Notes: generated from the sequence alone by a model not told the origin. A stretch of DNA of 64,000 nt from Singulisphaera sp. (GCA_027451445.1 DAIDJG010000093.1:43557-107556); one strand, 5' to 3'. Positions 21,983 through 31,506 are shown, counted from the first letter of the stretch. Program-made: numbers and translations.

Positions 21983-23374
21983 ATGCTCAGCGTTCTCGGT
22001 GATCCGCTTCAACTGTGCGATGGAATCTCGCGACGCGAGGCGTTGCGCGTGGGTGGACTGAGCGCGCTGGGGCTTTCCCTGCCGGGTTTGCTGCGCGCGA
22101 AGGAAATCGGCCCGGCGGCAAGTCAAGGCCGGGCGAAATCGTGCATCTTGTTGTTCATGCTCGGCGGCCCGCCGCAGCACGAGACCTGGGACCCGAAGCC
22201 TGATGCGTCCGCAGACGTCCGGGGGGACTGGAAGCCGATCGCGACGCGCTTGCCCGGAGTCCTTGTCGGGGAACTGATGCCTCTGCTGGCGCAGCGGCTC
22301 GACAAGCTCTGCGTGTTGCGCGCTGTCTCGACCCAGGACAACGCGCACACCTCGAGCGGCTACGCCATGTTGACGGGTCACGAGCACGCGCGGGGCAGGA
22401 ACCAGGAGAGCATGCCCATCAGCGCCGACGACCACCCCGCGCTCGGCGGGCTCGTCAAATACCTGCGTCCCGGTCCTCCGGGACTCCCTTCGGCCGTCAC
22501 CCTCCCCGAGCAGATCTACAACAACCCCCATGTGGTCTGGCCGGGCCAGAACGGAGGATATCTCGGCCGCGCCCACGACCCGTGGCTCGTCGAGTGTGAG
22601 ATGCCCGGCGCGGATTTGGAGATTCCCCAACTGCGCCTATCCGACGACCTTGCGCCGCTACGAATGAGCCAGAGACGCGACCTCCTGGGACAAGTCGACC
22701 GTCACCTGTCGACCCTGGCGAACTCGTCCTCGATCGCCCGCCACGACACACAATTTCAACAGGCGTTCGACCTGCTTCGAGGAGCCCGCGTTCGTCGGGC
22801 GTTCGACCTCGAACGCGAGGATCCGCGGCTCCGCGACCGCTATGGGCGGCACAAGTGGGGCCAGAGCTGCTTGCTGGCGCGGCGACTCGTTGAGGCCGGT
22901 GTGCCTCTGGTGCAAGTGAACTGGCCCCGAGACGCGGCCGCCAACTCGGGAAATCCCGGCTGGGATATTCATAACGACGGTATCAACCGGCTCAAGAACC
23001 ACCTCATGCCCCCCATGGACCGCGGATTCTCCGCGCTCCTCGACGACCTGGACGCTCGCGGTCTGCTCGACGAGACGCTGATCGTCTGGATGGGTGAGTT
23101 CGGACGGACCCCTCGCCTGAGCGCAGGGGGCAGCCGCGATCACTGGGGTTCGGTTTTTTCGGTCGCTCTGGCCGGCGGCGGCATCCGAGGAGGCCAGGTC
23201 TTCGGTTCGAGCGACCGCATTGGTGCGCAGCCCAAGGACGGGCGCATTGTCCCCGCCGACCTCGCCGCCACGATCCTCACGTGCCTCGGCATCCCACCGG
23301 AGAGCGAAGTGCGCGACACGCTCGGCCGGCCGTTGCCGGCGAGTCGGGGAACAGCGCTGACGCATCTCTTCTGA
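21983..23374 (+). CDS. DUF1501 family protein with Tat signal
   Basis: A 463-residue DUF1501 protein starting at ATG 21983 with GGGAG 9 bases upstream (a GTG three codons earlier is less likely). The twin-arginine signal is SRREALRVGGLSALGLSLPG. Landmarks: FMLGGPPQHETWDPKPD, LLARRLVEAGVPLVQVNW, GWDIHNDG, WMGEFGRTPRLSAGG, SRDHWGSVF. It is closer to the 15080 copy than to the 20559 copy in signal and tail motifs. It is the third member of the rightward row and the second gene of a tight pair. Confidence 0.86.
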   Translation: MLSVLGDPLQLCDGISRREALRVGGLSALGLSLPGLLRAKEIGPAASQGRAKSCILLFMLGGPPQHETWDPKPDASADVRGDWKPIATRLPGVLVGELMPLLAQRLDKLCVLRAVSTQDNAHTSSGYAMLTGHEHARGRNQESMPISADDHPALGGLVKYLRPGPPGLPSAVTLPEQIYNNPHVVWPGQNGGYLGRAHDPWLVECEMPGADLEIPQLRLSDDLAPLRMSQRRDLLGQVDRHLSTLANSSSIARHDTQFQQAFDLLRGARVRRAFDLEREDPRLRDRYGRHKWGQSCLLARRLVEAGVPLVQVNWPRDAAANSGNPGWDIHNDGINRLKNHLMPPMDRGFSALLDDLDARGLLDETLIVWMGEFGRTPRLSAGGSRDHWGSVFSVALAGGGIRGGQVFGSSDRIGAQPKDGRIVPADLAATILTCLGIPPESEVRDTLGRPLPASRGTALTHLF

Positions 23375-23568
23375 GGCCGTCTCGACCGTATTCAACGCCT
23401 TTCGGTCCGAATCGGCAGTTGAAATCCCATTCAACATGCGTTGCCTCTTCGCGTCCACACGTTGCATTGGCGCGGCGTTTGCCCTTTATCAAATGAAGGC
23501 TAGGAGCCTCCAACGGCGTGTGGCAATCCGGCACACGCCGTCGACCTATTCCTTGAGAGGAAATTGCG

Positions 23569-24069
23569 ATGCGCCACATCATCGGTCTCTTCAGCACGCG
23601 CAGTGGAGCAGAGAGCGCAATCCATCGCCTCAAAGCGCACGGAATTTCCCAGGACGAGATCAGCGTGGCCATGAAGGATCCCGGCGCAACGGGGGAACTC
23701 ATCGAGGCGACGGCCGTCAACGATATGAGTGTGGAAGGCGCTGCGGCCGGCGCGGTCTCGGGAGCGGCCATCGGGGTGATAGTTGGTCTCGCGGTGGCGG
23801 GTGCCACGTTCGTCCTACCGGGTGTGGGTACGTTCTTGTTGTGGGGGCCCCTGGCCGCAGCACTCTCCGGGGCGAGTGTGGGTGCGGCTTCCGGCGGGCT
23901 CCTCGGTGCACTTATCGGATCCGGAATCCCTGAACCGGAAGCGCATCACTACCTGACAGGTCTTGAAAAGGGCGACATCATCATCACGGTGTCCGTCCCC
24001 AACGAAGATGCCGACAACATTCGCTTCATTCTGAACGAAGAAGGCTCGCAACGGACGAATGTCGGTTGA
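23569..24069 (+). CDS. Stress protein with YflT-like domain and glycine-zipper membrane segment
   Basis: A 166-residue protein. Residues 1-45 (HIIGLFSTRSGAESAIHRL, GISQDEISVAM) match the start of heat-/general-stress YflT/17M-type domains. Residues about 58-125 are Gly/Ala-rich hydrophobic repeats (GAAAGAVSGAAIGVIVGLAV, GASVGAASGGLLGALIGSG), a glycine zipper that could insert in membranes. The last 40 residues resume the beta-alpha domain (EKGDIIITVSVPNEDADNIRF). GAGAGGAA precedes ATG 23569. It is followed, with no terminator, by an AI-2E-type permease, so both may belong to one stress-induced unit. The function is inferred. Confidence 0.7.
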   Translation: MRHIIGLFSTRSGAESAIHRLKAHGISQDEISVAMKDPGATGELIEATAVNDMSVEGAAAGAVSGAAIGVIVGLAVAGATFVLPGVGTFLLWGPLAAALSGASVGAASGGLLGALIGSGIPEPEAHHYLTGLEKGDIIITVSVPNEDADNIRFILNEEGSQRTNVG

Positions 24070-24190
24070 CTCGCCGCAGAGGACCCGACACTCGTATCGC
24101 CCGTCGCTGCCGAATCGATCCGGAATTAATGCCGATCAACGTCCTACGACTTCAAGAACGACTCATAACCAAGTGCACGGAGCGGAACGA

Positions 24191-26044
24191 ATGCCTCCCC
24201 GACGCGATGCGTTTGCGATGGATCATCCAATTATTATCACGTTTTTGATACTTGCTATCATCGCGTTCATGTCGTTCGCGGCGGAAGTACTGAAGCCGGT
24301 AGCGTTCGCGGTCCTGCTCAGTTTTGCGCTGGCGCCGATTTCGGGGTTCCTTCAGCGCCGAGGGGTACCACGCGCACTCGCGGCCGCGCTCACCGTGATG
24401 CTGGCGCTGGCTGTATTGGCGGCGATTGGCTACCAGGTCGGCCAGCAACTCACGACGATGGCGCACAAGGTGCCCACATACGAAAAGCACCTGATCGCCA
24501 AGCTCCAGCACTTCCGGCCGAAAGGGGACGGGGCGCTCGAGAAAACGACGAAGGCGTTGCATGAGGTATCGCAGACGCTCCTGCAAGGTGACAACCAACA
24601 CAAACCCGGTGTCGTGGATGTGAACGTGGTCTCCGAACCGTCGGTCGCGCAGCGGCTACACACGGTGTTCGGGTCAACGCTGGAGTATCTGGGAGCGGCC
24701 GTTTTTCTGCTGATTCTGGTGTTCTTCCTGCTCATCAATCGAGAGAACCTCACCGAACGGCTCATCCGGCTCGTGGGGACGAACCGGGTCAGCTTGACGA
24801 CGAAAACGATGGAAGAAGTGGACCATCGAATCAGTCGTTATCTGGTGATGTTTGCGACGGTCAACTCCTCGGTCGGGCTGATCGTCGGTGTGGGGTTACA
24901 TCTGATCGGCGTCGAATACGCGACGCTCTGGGGCGTTCTCGCCGCGCTGCTGCGATTTATTCCATACCTCGGGCCGGGGACGGCTTTTCTCTTGCCGTTT
25001 CTATTCTCGGTGGCGAGCGTTTCTGATTCGGAGTGGCGCCAGCCTTTGATGGTGATCGCGCTTTTCGGGGTGCTTGAAATTCTGGCCAACAGTTATCTGG
25101 AACCGGTGATTTATGGGAAGACGACGGGCGTGTCGTCCTTCGGTCTCCTTGTGGCTGCGCTGTTCTGGACGTGGCTCTGGGGTGCCTTGGGGCTGTTACT
25201 GTCGACACCCTTGACCGTTTGTCTCGCCGTCCTGGGAAAGTACGTCCCCGGACTCCGTGCGTTTGCCGTGCTACTCGGAGAAGACCCGCCGCTCACACCG
25301 GACGTGCAATTCTATCAACGCTTGATGGGAATGGATCAGGACGGAGCGGCGCAGATCCTCGAAGAGCAGTTCCGGACCCGTCCGCGCGTCGAGGTCTTCG
25401 ATCAGGTCCTTGTCTCAGCACTCTCTCAGGCCAAGCGCGATTCGGCGCGCGGCGACATCGACGAGCGCGAGCACACATTCGTTTGGCGCGTCATCGGCGA
25501 CGTGCTCGACGACCTGGAGCAAACCACCGAGCTCGTCCTAAGCTCCGCATCGGAAGATTCCGCGATGCAGGATTCGGAGCCCGTGACCAGCGAGCCGAGG
25601 AACGAGGTGGTGATCCTCGGGTTGAGTGCCGACGCGCACGATGAGTCCCTCGTCCTGCGTATGTTGCACATCCTGTTGCAGCCTCACGGTTTCTCGCTCA
25701 CCATCGTGGATGATGTTGGGACGCCTCTCGAGCTGGTGGAACGTGTCGCCGAGCACAAGGCGGAGCTCGCCGTGCTCTCTCAACTGCCGCCAGGGGGGCT
25801 CACGGCGACCCGTTACCTTGTCCGCCGCATTCGTGCGCGCTTTTCCGATCTGCCGCTCCTGGTCGGACGCTGGACCGAGGCTGAAGACGATGTCGAGGTC
25901 AGCAACCAACTCAAATCCGCGGGGGCCACGCAGGTGATCACGACACTCGCTGAGGCCCGCGACCGAATCGTCAAACGTTTCGAGCGTGCAAACGCCGAAA
26001 CCGCCGGCATCGACGTGTCCGCCGCTACGGCGCCGATACGCTGA
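24191..26044 (+). CDS. AI-2E family permease with an extra C-terminal cobalamin-binding-like domain
   Basis: A 617-residue membrane protein. Residues 1-360 are an AI-2E/PerM-type transporter: eight hydrophobic segments, a long charged loop after segment three (KVPTYEKHLIAKLQHF), and the late LYLGPGTAFLLPFLF-like and GLLLSTPLTVCLAVLGKYV segments. Start ATG 24191 has GGAG at 8 bases; the earlier GTG 24059 overlaps the previous gene. Beyond residue 380 comes a cytoplasmic extension ending in a Rossmann-like domain (about 480-605; EVVILGLSADAHDESLVLRM, HGFSLTIVDDVG). DAHDES echoes the cobalamin motif DxHxxG but lacks the Gly. The transported substrate is unknown; the AI-2 link is only the family name. 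Confidence 0.78.
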   Translation: MPPRRDAFAMDHPIIITFLILAIIAFMSFAAEVLKPVAFAVLLSFALAPISGFLQRRGVPRALAAALTVMLALAVLAAIGYQVGQQLTTMAHKVPTYEKHLIAKLQHFRPKGDGALEKTTKALHEVSQTLLQGDNQHKPGVVDVNVVSEPSVAQRLHTVFGSTLEYLGAAVFLLILVFFLLINRENLTERLIRLVGTNRVSLTTKTMEEVDHRISRYLVMFATVNSSVGLIVGVGLHLIGVEYATLWGVLAALLRFIPYLGPGTAFLLPFLFSVASVSDSEWRQPLMVIALFGVLEILANSYLEPVIYGKTTGVSSFGLLVAALFWTWLWGALGLLLSTPLTVCLAVLGKYVPGLRAFAVLLGEDPPLTPDVQFYQRLMGMDQDGAAQILEEQFRTRPRVEVFDQVLVSALSQAKRDSARGDIDEREHTFVWRVIGDVLDDLEQTTELVLSSASEDSAMQDSEPVTSEPRNEVVILGLSADAHDESLVLRMLHILLQPHGFSLTIVDDVGTPLELVERVAEHKAELAVLSQLPPGGLTATRYLVRRIRARFSDLPLLVGRWTEAEDDVEVSNQLKSAGATQVITTLAEARDRIVKRFERANAETAGIDVSAATAPIR

Positions 26045-26222
26045 ACCGCACCACGAGTCGCGCGATATCGTGAGCGAGCTCGACACACTGCTGATGCCCC
26101 GGTACTGCGAGAGCAATGCGCGATCCCGGAGGAAACGGCGCTGTGCGCTTGAAGACCAGCGACGAGTCTGAGTGTGGGAGCCCGAAGCGTGCGAGGCACG
26201 ATATCGCGGGTGCTGCCGACAC

Positions 26223-27479
26223 TCACGGTAGCGCAGCCGGCGCCGCGCTCGATTGCGATCGCTTCGCGTCCTCCATCTCACGTAGGGCTCGAGAAATCTC
26301 GACGCTGATGATCCAATGGGCGGTGCGGTTGGGGTGGTGATCGATCAATTGGGGTGGATTCCCCCGCCGATGACCGTAAACGCTGACAAACGCCTCGAAA
26401 CTCAGCTCCTGCACCATGGGTCGCAGTTGTCGGAGCAGAGCACCGTGCGCATCAATCACCCGGGCGTCCGGGATGTGCTGGAACGACTGGTGCGCATCGG
26501 CCGTGGTCGAGACGTCCAGGACGAGAATCAGCATTTTGGCATGATGTTGTTTGCAGATTCGTGATATTTCGCCATACGCTCCATCGACGATTTTTTGCCT
26601 GTCCTTGCAAGGAGCCGGCGTGAGTGACATCTGGCGCTTCGCGAACAGGATGGCGGCGTGGCAATCATCGTGCAAGTAAAGCGGCAATCCTGCACGGAAG
26701 GCGAACCGGCAAAAATCGACGAAGCCTTGGGGCGTGTCGCGATAGTCGGTGATTGGGAGTTCGGTGGCAATCTCGGAGAACTCCGGAGGGTGGATCGCGA
26801 CCGTGTCCCCAGCCGACTCGAAGAAATAGGGGGTTGGGAATTTCCCGAAGTGCGAAGGGGCGTAGTAGACCTGGGAGCGTGCGACGAGCCAGGGCGAGTA
26901 CTGAACGATTACATAATCCGGGTGATACCGCGGGATCAGTCGCTGGGCCTGAATCACTACCTGGGACAGCCCGAAGCTCGGCACTCCCGCGTTGATGCAC
27001 CGAAAACCGAGGGTCCGCGAGAGATCGCTCGTGTACGTCTCCTCCGCGACGCAGGCCGCGCCAAACGTGAAGGAGCAGCCGATGGCAAGGGCCCTCGGCG
27101 TACCCGCAGCCGCCACGTCGGATTCCGATAGCGGCACGCGAAACCCGTCCGCATCGATCCGGACGGGCACATCGGGGCCGATGGAAAGGATTTCCGCACC
27201 TCGGGCGTTCGGGATCATCCGGAAACCCAGGTCCGGATCGGCGGTAATGAGCCGACCGCGCCAACCCGCGCCGTGCTGTTTGATGTAGAAATAAAGAAAA
27301 CCGCTTCGAGCTACCAGAACGGCCGCGTAGAACACCGCTGTGAACGTCATTACTACGACAGCAGAAAATGTGAGTTTCTTTTTGAGGCTTAGCGGTGCTG
27401 GTCGCCTTTCTTCCCGGGGTCCAGTTTTCTGGGCCCGACGGCTTCGATGACGGAATATGCCGGCGTCGGCGAAACGCAT
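26223..27479 (-). CDS. Membrane-anchored SGNH/GDSL-hydrolase-like protein
   Basis: A 418-residue protein with one N-terminal membrane helix (about residues 32-58) and an outward domain. GCSFTFGAACVAEETY near residue 130 corresponds to the GDS block with Ser as nucleophile candidate. NAGVPSFGLSQ matches the block with Gly, and DHHPNRTAHWIIS near the end supplies the Asp/His pair. This order is that of SGNH hydrolases, often lipid or polysaccharide esterases. ATG 27479 is chosen for its GAGGTGGG site; the longer frame to 27818 adds unlikely sequence. It is divergent from the sigma/thioredoxin fusion gene, sharing a 362-base promoter region. Confidence 0.75.
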   Translation of the reverse strand: MRFADAGIFRHRSRRAQKTGPREERRPAPLSLKKKLTFSAVVVMTFTAVFYAAVLVARSGFLYFYIKQHGAGWRGRLITADPDLGFRMIPNARGAEILSIGPDVPVRIDADGFRVPLSESDVAAAGTPRALAIGCSFTFGAACVAEETYTSDLSRTLGFRCINAGVPSFGLSQVVIQAQRLIPRYHPDYVIVQYSPWLVARSQVYYAPSHFGKFPTPYFFESAGDTVAIHPPEFSEIATELPITDYRDTPQGFVDFCRFAFRAGLPLYLHDDCHAAILFAKRQMSLTPAPCKDRQKIVDGAYGEISRICKQHHAKMLILVLDVSTTADAHQSFQHIPDARVIDAHGALLRQLRPMVQELSFEAFVSVYGHRRGNPPQLIDHHPNRTAHWIISVEISRALREMEDAKRSQSSAAPAALP

Positions 27480-27593
27480 GAGCGAGATCCCACCTCGAAG
27501 GCCCAGCGGGCAGGAACGGGCGAGGCATTCAATGTACGCGCTTTGAAACCGTTTGGAAAGAATCACGCGATTGCGAATCGATGACTCGTTATT

Positions 27594-27625
27594 GGTTTCG
27601 ATTGTGGATCGAGCGCATCGAAACC
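27594..27625. promoter_or_regulatory. Inverted repeat in a divergent promoter region
   Basis: GGTTTCGAT (27594-27602) is repeated in inverted form as ATCGAAACC (27617-27625), with 23 bases between centres. It lies in the 362-base gap between the SGNH gene and the sigma-fusion gene, about 220 bases before the latter. Two helical turns between half-sites suit a dimeric regulator. The rest of 27480-27841 shows no gene. Confidence 0.4.
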
Positions 27626-27841
27626 GCGCGTTCGTTGCGTACGCCGCTGGCCGCTCACATACGACCTGGACCCGGGGCTCTGTCCGATCGACGCAAGAAT
27701 CCGGGAAATTGGCTACCCGGACTCTTTCGGATTCCGCATCGACGCGGAGAATCGTTTCCGGACACAAGATTCTTGGAACAATTCCGCACCCGCTCGGCTT
27801 TACTGTTCTGGGTGGCAAGCGAACGCGGGAGGGACTGAGTT

Positions 27842-30841
27842 GTGGCCGACGCTCGAAGTACCAGAATTCGCGCGCAGCTTTGCGTGGTGTTCAACGCTGG
27901 AGTCACTGCGGGTTTGACCGACGGGCAACTCCTGGAACGGTTTACAACGCAGTCCGGCGACCGCGCTGAGGCCGCCTTTGCCGCCCTCGTCGAGCGCCAC
28001 GCGCCCATGGTCTTCCGGACCTGCTTCGGCATCCTGGGGGAAGATCAGGATGCCATGGACGCGTTCCAGGCCACGTTCCTGGTCCTGGTCCGCAAGGGGA
28101 GCTCGCTTTGGGTGCACGACTCGCTCGGTCCGTGGCTGCACCGGGTGGCGTGTCGTGTCTCCATTCGTGCCAAGGTCGCCGCGCGGAAAAGGCAACAGGT
28201 CGAGCGAGACGCGGCGCGACACGCGCCGGACCGTTCGACTCACGAAGGAAGGGAAACCTTACTGCGTGCCCTGCTCGAAGAGGTTGACGGATTGCCGGAC
28301 CGGTACCGTCTACCGGTCGTGATGTGTGACTTGCAAGGTCACACCTACGAAGATGCCGCCCGCGCCGTTGGATGCCCGGTTGGAACGCTCAAGAGTCGTT
28401 TGGCAAGGGCCCGGGAGCGATTGCGGGAACGCTTGATCCGCCGCCGCCTCGCTCAGCCCTGTACACTAACAACGGCGAGCCTCTACGCGAACTTGACGGA
28501 ACTCGCCATGCCCGCGACACTGCCGCGCGCCGTCGTCGAAGCGGCGATCGTCACAGGTGAGGCTGCCCTCGGAGGAGTTCCACTCTCGGTTATGACACTC
28601 ACTCGTGAGGTGCTCAGGATCATGCGATTCCGACAACTGATGAAGCTTGCAGGTGTACTGCTCGTCGCGTGCACATTGACCGCGGCCACGGCGCTGTTCG
28701 TGCCGTGCTCCGTGGGGGCTGTACCTCTGGCGGTTGAGCAGGAGGCACCGGAGGGAAACAAAAGTGCTCAGCGAACGGGGAGCCCCGCACCCAAGGTCGT
28801 CCGAGGACCGGGCGAAATCGTCGCCCGTGTAGTCAACCTGGCTGACGGCGCTTCCAACTACGGACTCGTTCACACGGTCGCCATAGATCCCGTCACCGCC
28901 GAATGGCGCACGGTCGCCAAGAACCTGCCGCCGGGCCGGGTCTCGCCCGACGGCCGGTACATCGTATTCTCGCAGGTGAGACGTAATCATGACGCCGACG
29001 AGCCCGGCATCTGGGTCTACGACACGACCGGCGAGGCGCCCCCGCGACGTATCTTCGAGGTTAACGGCGAGCCGCACTGGTCGAATCACGGAAAGGCGGT
29101 CATCATCGGCGTACCGATCGGCCCGCGCTACGAGGAGTTCGAGAACTGGCGCGTCAACGCCGATGGGACGGAACGAACACGGCTGCCCATCCCTCGCTCG
29201 GACCTTGTGCTCGACTGTTCCACCGACGGTGAGTGGCTCGCGGCCCGAGCCATCGGCGGCGAACCTGCGCAACGCGGCCGAATGACCCTGTCGCACCAAG
29301 ACGGTACCGCGCAGCGCATTCTCACCGAGGGCTCGGCGCAGGAGGACGTCTTCACGATCTTCAAGATCGCGCCGGATTCCCGGCGCGTGGCTTACACCGA
29401 GGTCAGAACGAAGAAGGACGTTCGCTCGTGTCGACTCTTCATCGTGGACATCGATGGTCGCAATCGACGCGAGTTGCCGGTGCAGTTCGAGCCCGACACG
29501 ACCGTCGGAGTCCACTGGTCGCCCGACGGCACGCGGCTTGCGCTCAATCTGCTCGACGGTCGCACGAAGGAAGGTGCCGTCGCCGTCATCGACGTGGATG
29601 GGCGGAACTACCGGACGCTCCCCCTGCCTGCGGGTCGTTGGAATCTCCACGTCTGTGATTGGAACGTGCTGGATCCGCAGTTTCGTGTGGGCGATCTCGC
29701 GCGGATCATGGCGCCAGACCCCCAGACACCCCGGGGGCGCTACCGCGCGTTGTGCGAGGAGGCCAAGAACGCCAACCCCGCCGAGCGCCGTCGATTGCTC
29801 GGGCGCTTTCTGGAGCTCGCGGAGTCTGTCCCCGACCAACGCGCGGCGGTTGACGCCTGGGTCTGGATCGTCACGTTTGGCTCTCAGGGACCCGAATTCG
29901 AGAAAGCGATCGATCGTTTGGTGGACCGCGCTAAGACGATCGAAGTGGGCCAGGCCGCCATGAGTCTGGGCGGTTCGATGTCCCTCGCTGCGGAGAAGCT
30001 CCTGCGCGCCGTCGTCGACAGGAACGAGAGCCGCAACTTCAGAGGGTATGCTTGTCTTACCCTTGGCAGGTACCTCGAGCACCATTCGCAGAAACTCCGG
30101 GAGATCGCCAGCGATCCCGAAGTGATGAAGCAGTACGAGGAATGGTTCCTCGAAGAGGGCGCGGACGTTGCGGCCTTCGCTCGTTTCATCGCCCGTGACC
30201 CCGATGCCCTTTCCAAGGAAGCCGAGCGCGTTTTGGAACGCGTCCGAGACGAGTTCGCCGACGTGCGACGTACCCGTGACCGCACGCTCGCTGACGAAGC
30301 GCGCGCTGAGCTCGACGAGATTCGCAACCTGTGCGTCGGCAAGCCCGCGCCCGACATCGAAGGCGAGGATGTCGATGGCAAGCCGCTTCACCTCAGCGAC
30401 TTCAGGGGCAAAGTGACCGTCGTCTCGTTCTGGGGACACTGGTGTGGCTCGTGTCGCGCGCTGTACGGGCAGGAAAAGGCGCTGGCCGCGAAGATGACCG
30501 GCAGGCCGTTCGTGCTGCTTGGCGTCAATAGCGACGGTGACAGGGACGAAGTCAAAAAGGTGTCCCAGGACGCCGGCCTGAGTTGGCGATCGTGGTGGGA
30601 CGGCGGCAAGGGTGCCAATGAGCCGGGTCCCATCGCCCTTCGATACAACGTGCACACGTGGCCGACATTCTACGTGCTCGACCATCTCGGCGTGATCCGC
30701 GGCAAGTTCGTCGGCACCCCTTCTAAACACAAGCTGTCGGCGCTCGTCGAGGAGCTGGTCAACGCCGCGGAAGTCGCCTCCGCCGAGCCGGCCCCGAAAG
30801 GCGCCTCGCAGCGCGACCTGAAGAAGAAAGACGACCAATAG
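27842..30841 (+). CDS. One-chain ECF sigma factor, membrane helix, PD40 propeller and thioredoxin domain
   Basis: A 999-residue fusion starting at GTG 27842 (GGGAGGG 8 bases upstream). Region 2 is at about residues 45-110 (EDQDAMDAFQATFLVLVRKG) and region 4 at about 143-200 (LPDRYRLPVVMCDLQGHTYE, VGCPVGTLKSRLARARERL). A membrane helix spans about 268-292 (MKLAGVLLVACTLTAATALF). Then come PD40/TolB-type repeats at about 320-610 (VSPDGRYIVF, VHWSPDGTRLALN), a helical spacer, and a TlpA-like thioredoxin at about 830-980 with WCGSC (Cys near 868 and 871). Sigma with a PD40-type extension is known in planctomycetes (ECF01-Gob type). The added thioredoxin is unusual. It would join redox state outside to transcription inside, by inference. 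Confidence 0.88.
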   Translation: MADARSTRIRAQLCVVFNAGVTAGLTDGQLLERFTTQSGDRAEAAFAALVERHAPMVFRTCFGILGEDQDAMDAFQATFLVLVRKGSSLWVHDSLGPWLHRVACRVSIRAKVAARKRQQVERDAARHAPDRSTHEGRETLLRALLEEVDGLPDRYRLPVVMCDLQGHTYEDAARAVGCPVGTLKSRLARARERLRERLIRRRLAQPCTLTTASLYANLTELAMPATLPRAVVEAAIVTGEAALGGVPLSVMTLTREVLRIMRFRQLMKLAGVLLVACTLTAATALFVPCSVGAVPLAVEQEAPEGNKSAQRTGSPAPKVVRGPGEIVARVVNLADGASNYGLVHTVAIDPVTAEWRTVAKNLPPGRVSPDGRYIVFSQVRRNHDADEPGIWVYDTTGEAPPRRIFEVNGEPHWSNHGKAVIIGVPIGPRYEEFENWRVNADGTERTRLPIPRSDLVLDCSTDGEWLAARAIGGEPAQRGRMTLSHQDGTAQRILTEGSAQEDVFTIFKIAPDSRRVAYTEVRTKKDVRSCRLFIVDIDGRNRRELPVQFEPDTTVGVHWSPDGTRLALNLLDGRTKEGAVAVIDVDGRNYRTLPLPAGRWNLHVCDWNVLDPQFRVGDLARIMAPDPQTPRGRYRALCEEAKNANPAERRRLLGRFLELAESVPDQRAAVDAWVWIVTFGSQGPEFEKAIDRLVDRAKTIEVGQAAMSLGGSMSLAAEKLLRAVVDRNESRNFRGYACLTLGRYLEHHSQKLREIASDPEVMKQYEEWFLEEGADVAAFARFIARDPDALSKEAERVLERVRDEFADVRRTRDRTLADEARAELDEIRNLCVGKPAPDIEGEDVDGKPLHLSDFRGKVTVVSFWGHWCGSCRALYGQEKALAAKMTGRPFVLLGVNSDGDRDEVKKVSQDAGLSWRSWWDGGKGANEPGPIALRYNVHTWPTFYVLDHLGVIRGKFVGTPSKHKLSALVEELVNAAEVASAEPAPKGASQRDLKKKDDQ

Positions 30842-31449
30842 CGTTTTGGTTTGAGAATGTGTGGTGTTACTCGCCAAAACCAGCGAAGAACCGAAACGCG
30901 CTGGGATCGCCGAACGCACTGGCAGTTCTCCAAACGCTTCTATCTGCTGATCGGGCGACCGACCCGTCGTCGCGGTTCATCGGGAACAATCGGTGCACGT
31001 ACGATTGAGAGTCTCGCTGGTCTCCAGTCGGCTTGTGAAGAAGATCAGCGGCTGGACTGGCGCCTCGTGTACCAACAGGTCACGAGATTCGCGGTAACGG
31101 CTCCGCAGGTCATCGGAGGATGCCTGTACAAAAAATTCAAGAAGTGGTGAAAGGCACTTGCCTTCCCTCTGGCAGCTTTGTAGAATTTGTACAGTAAGTA
31201 GGCTTCGTATAGATCTAAACTCGCATCGACTCTTCGCAGAGGTTGGCAAAGACAAGAACGGGCCGTCGACGAACGAAACCCCCTGGCTCTCCCGTGCTCA
31301 TGAAATCTCCTCCGGCAAACGCCTCTCCACGGGCGTTTCTTTGCGGCGAAGAGAGGAAGAACGCGGTCACGAAATGACGCGACGGTTCTCGCCTCACGCC
31401 CGGAGACCCTTGCAACAGCCACTCAGGACGGAAGTGCGCATGTGCGCTT
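30842..31449. other. Stretch without a recognisable gene
   Basis: No open frame here has protein-like composition. The frames at 30851-31150 (rightward) and 31045-31422 (leftward) are Arg/Ser/Cys-rich, lack ribosome-binding sites and show no domain. The stretch leads into the hairpins at 31450-31506 and 31735-31785, so the whole 1.1-kb gap between the sigma fusion and the DUF1080 gene appears non-coding. Confidence 0.5.
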
Positions 31450-31506
31450 CCCATTCGGTAATTCGGAACCCCAAGGCGGACAAAGGGTTCCGAATTACCG
31501 AATGGG
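31450..31506. repeat. Perfect 22-bp inverted repeat with a partial third copy
   Basis: A 22-base arm (31450-31471, core ATTCGGTAATTCGGAAC) is repeated exactly in inverted form at 31485-31506 around a 13-base loop. At 31520-31546 the unit AATTCGGAAC...CAAG..GGACAAAG recurs as a direct copy with a few differences. No T-run follows. It might be a remnant of a mobile repeat or a protein-binding site. It is in the gene-free gap. Confidence 0.65.

Noticed and set aside
28466..30919. 817-codon leftward open frame opposite the sigma fusion
   Set aside because: It is the high-GC antisense shadow of a gene with clear domains. Its product is Arg/Val/Asp-rich with no domain and no ribosome-binding site.
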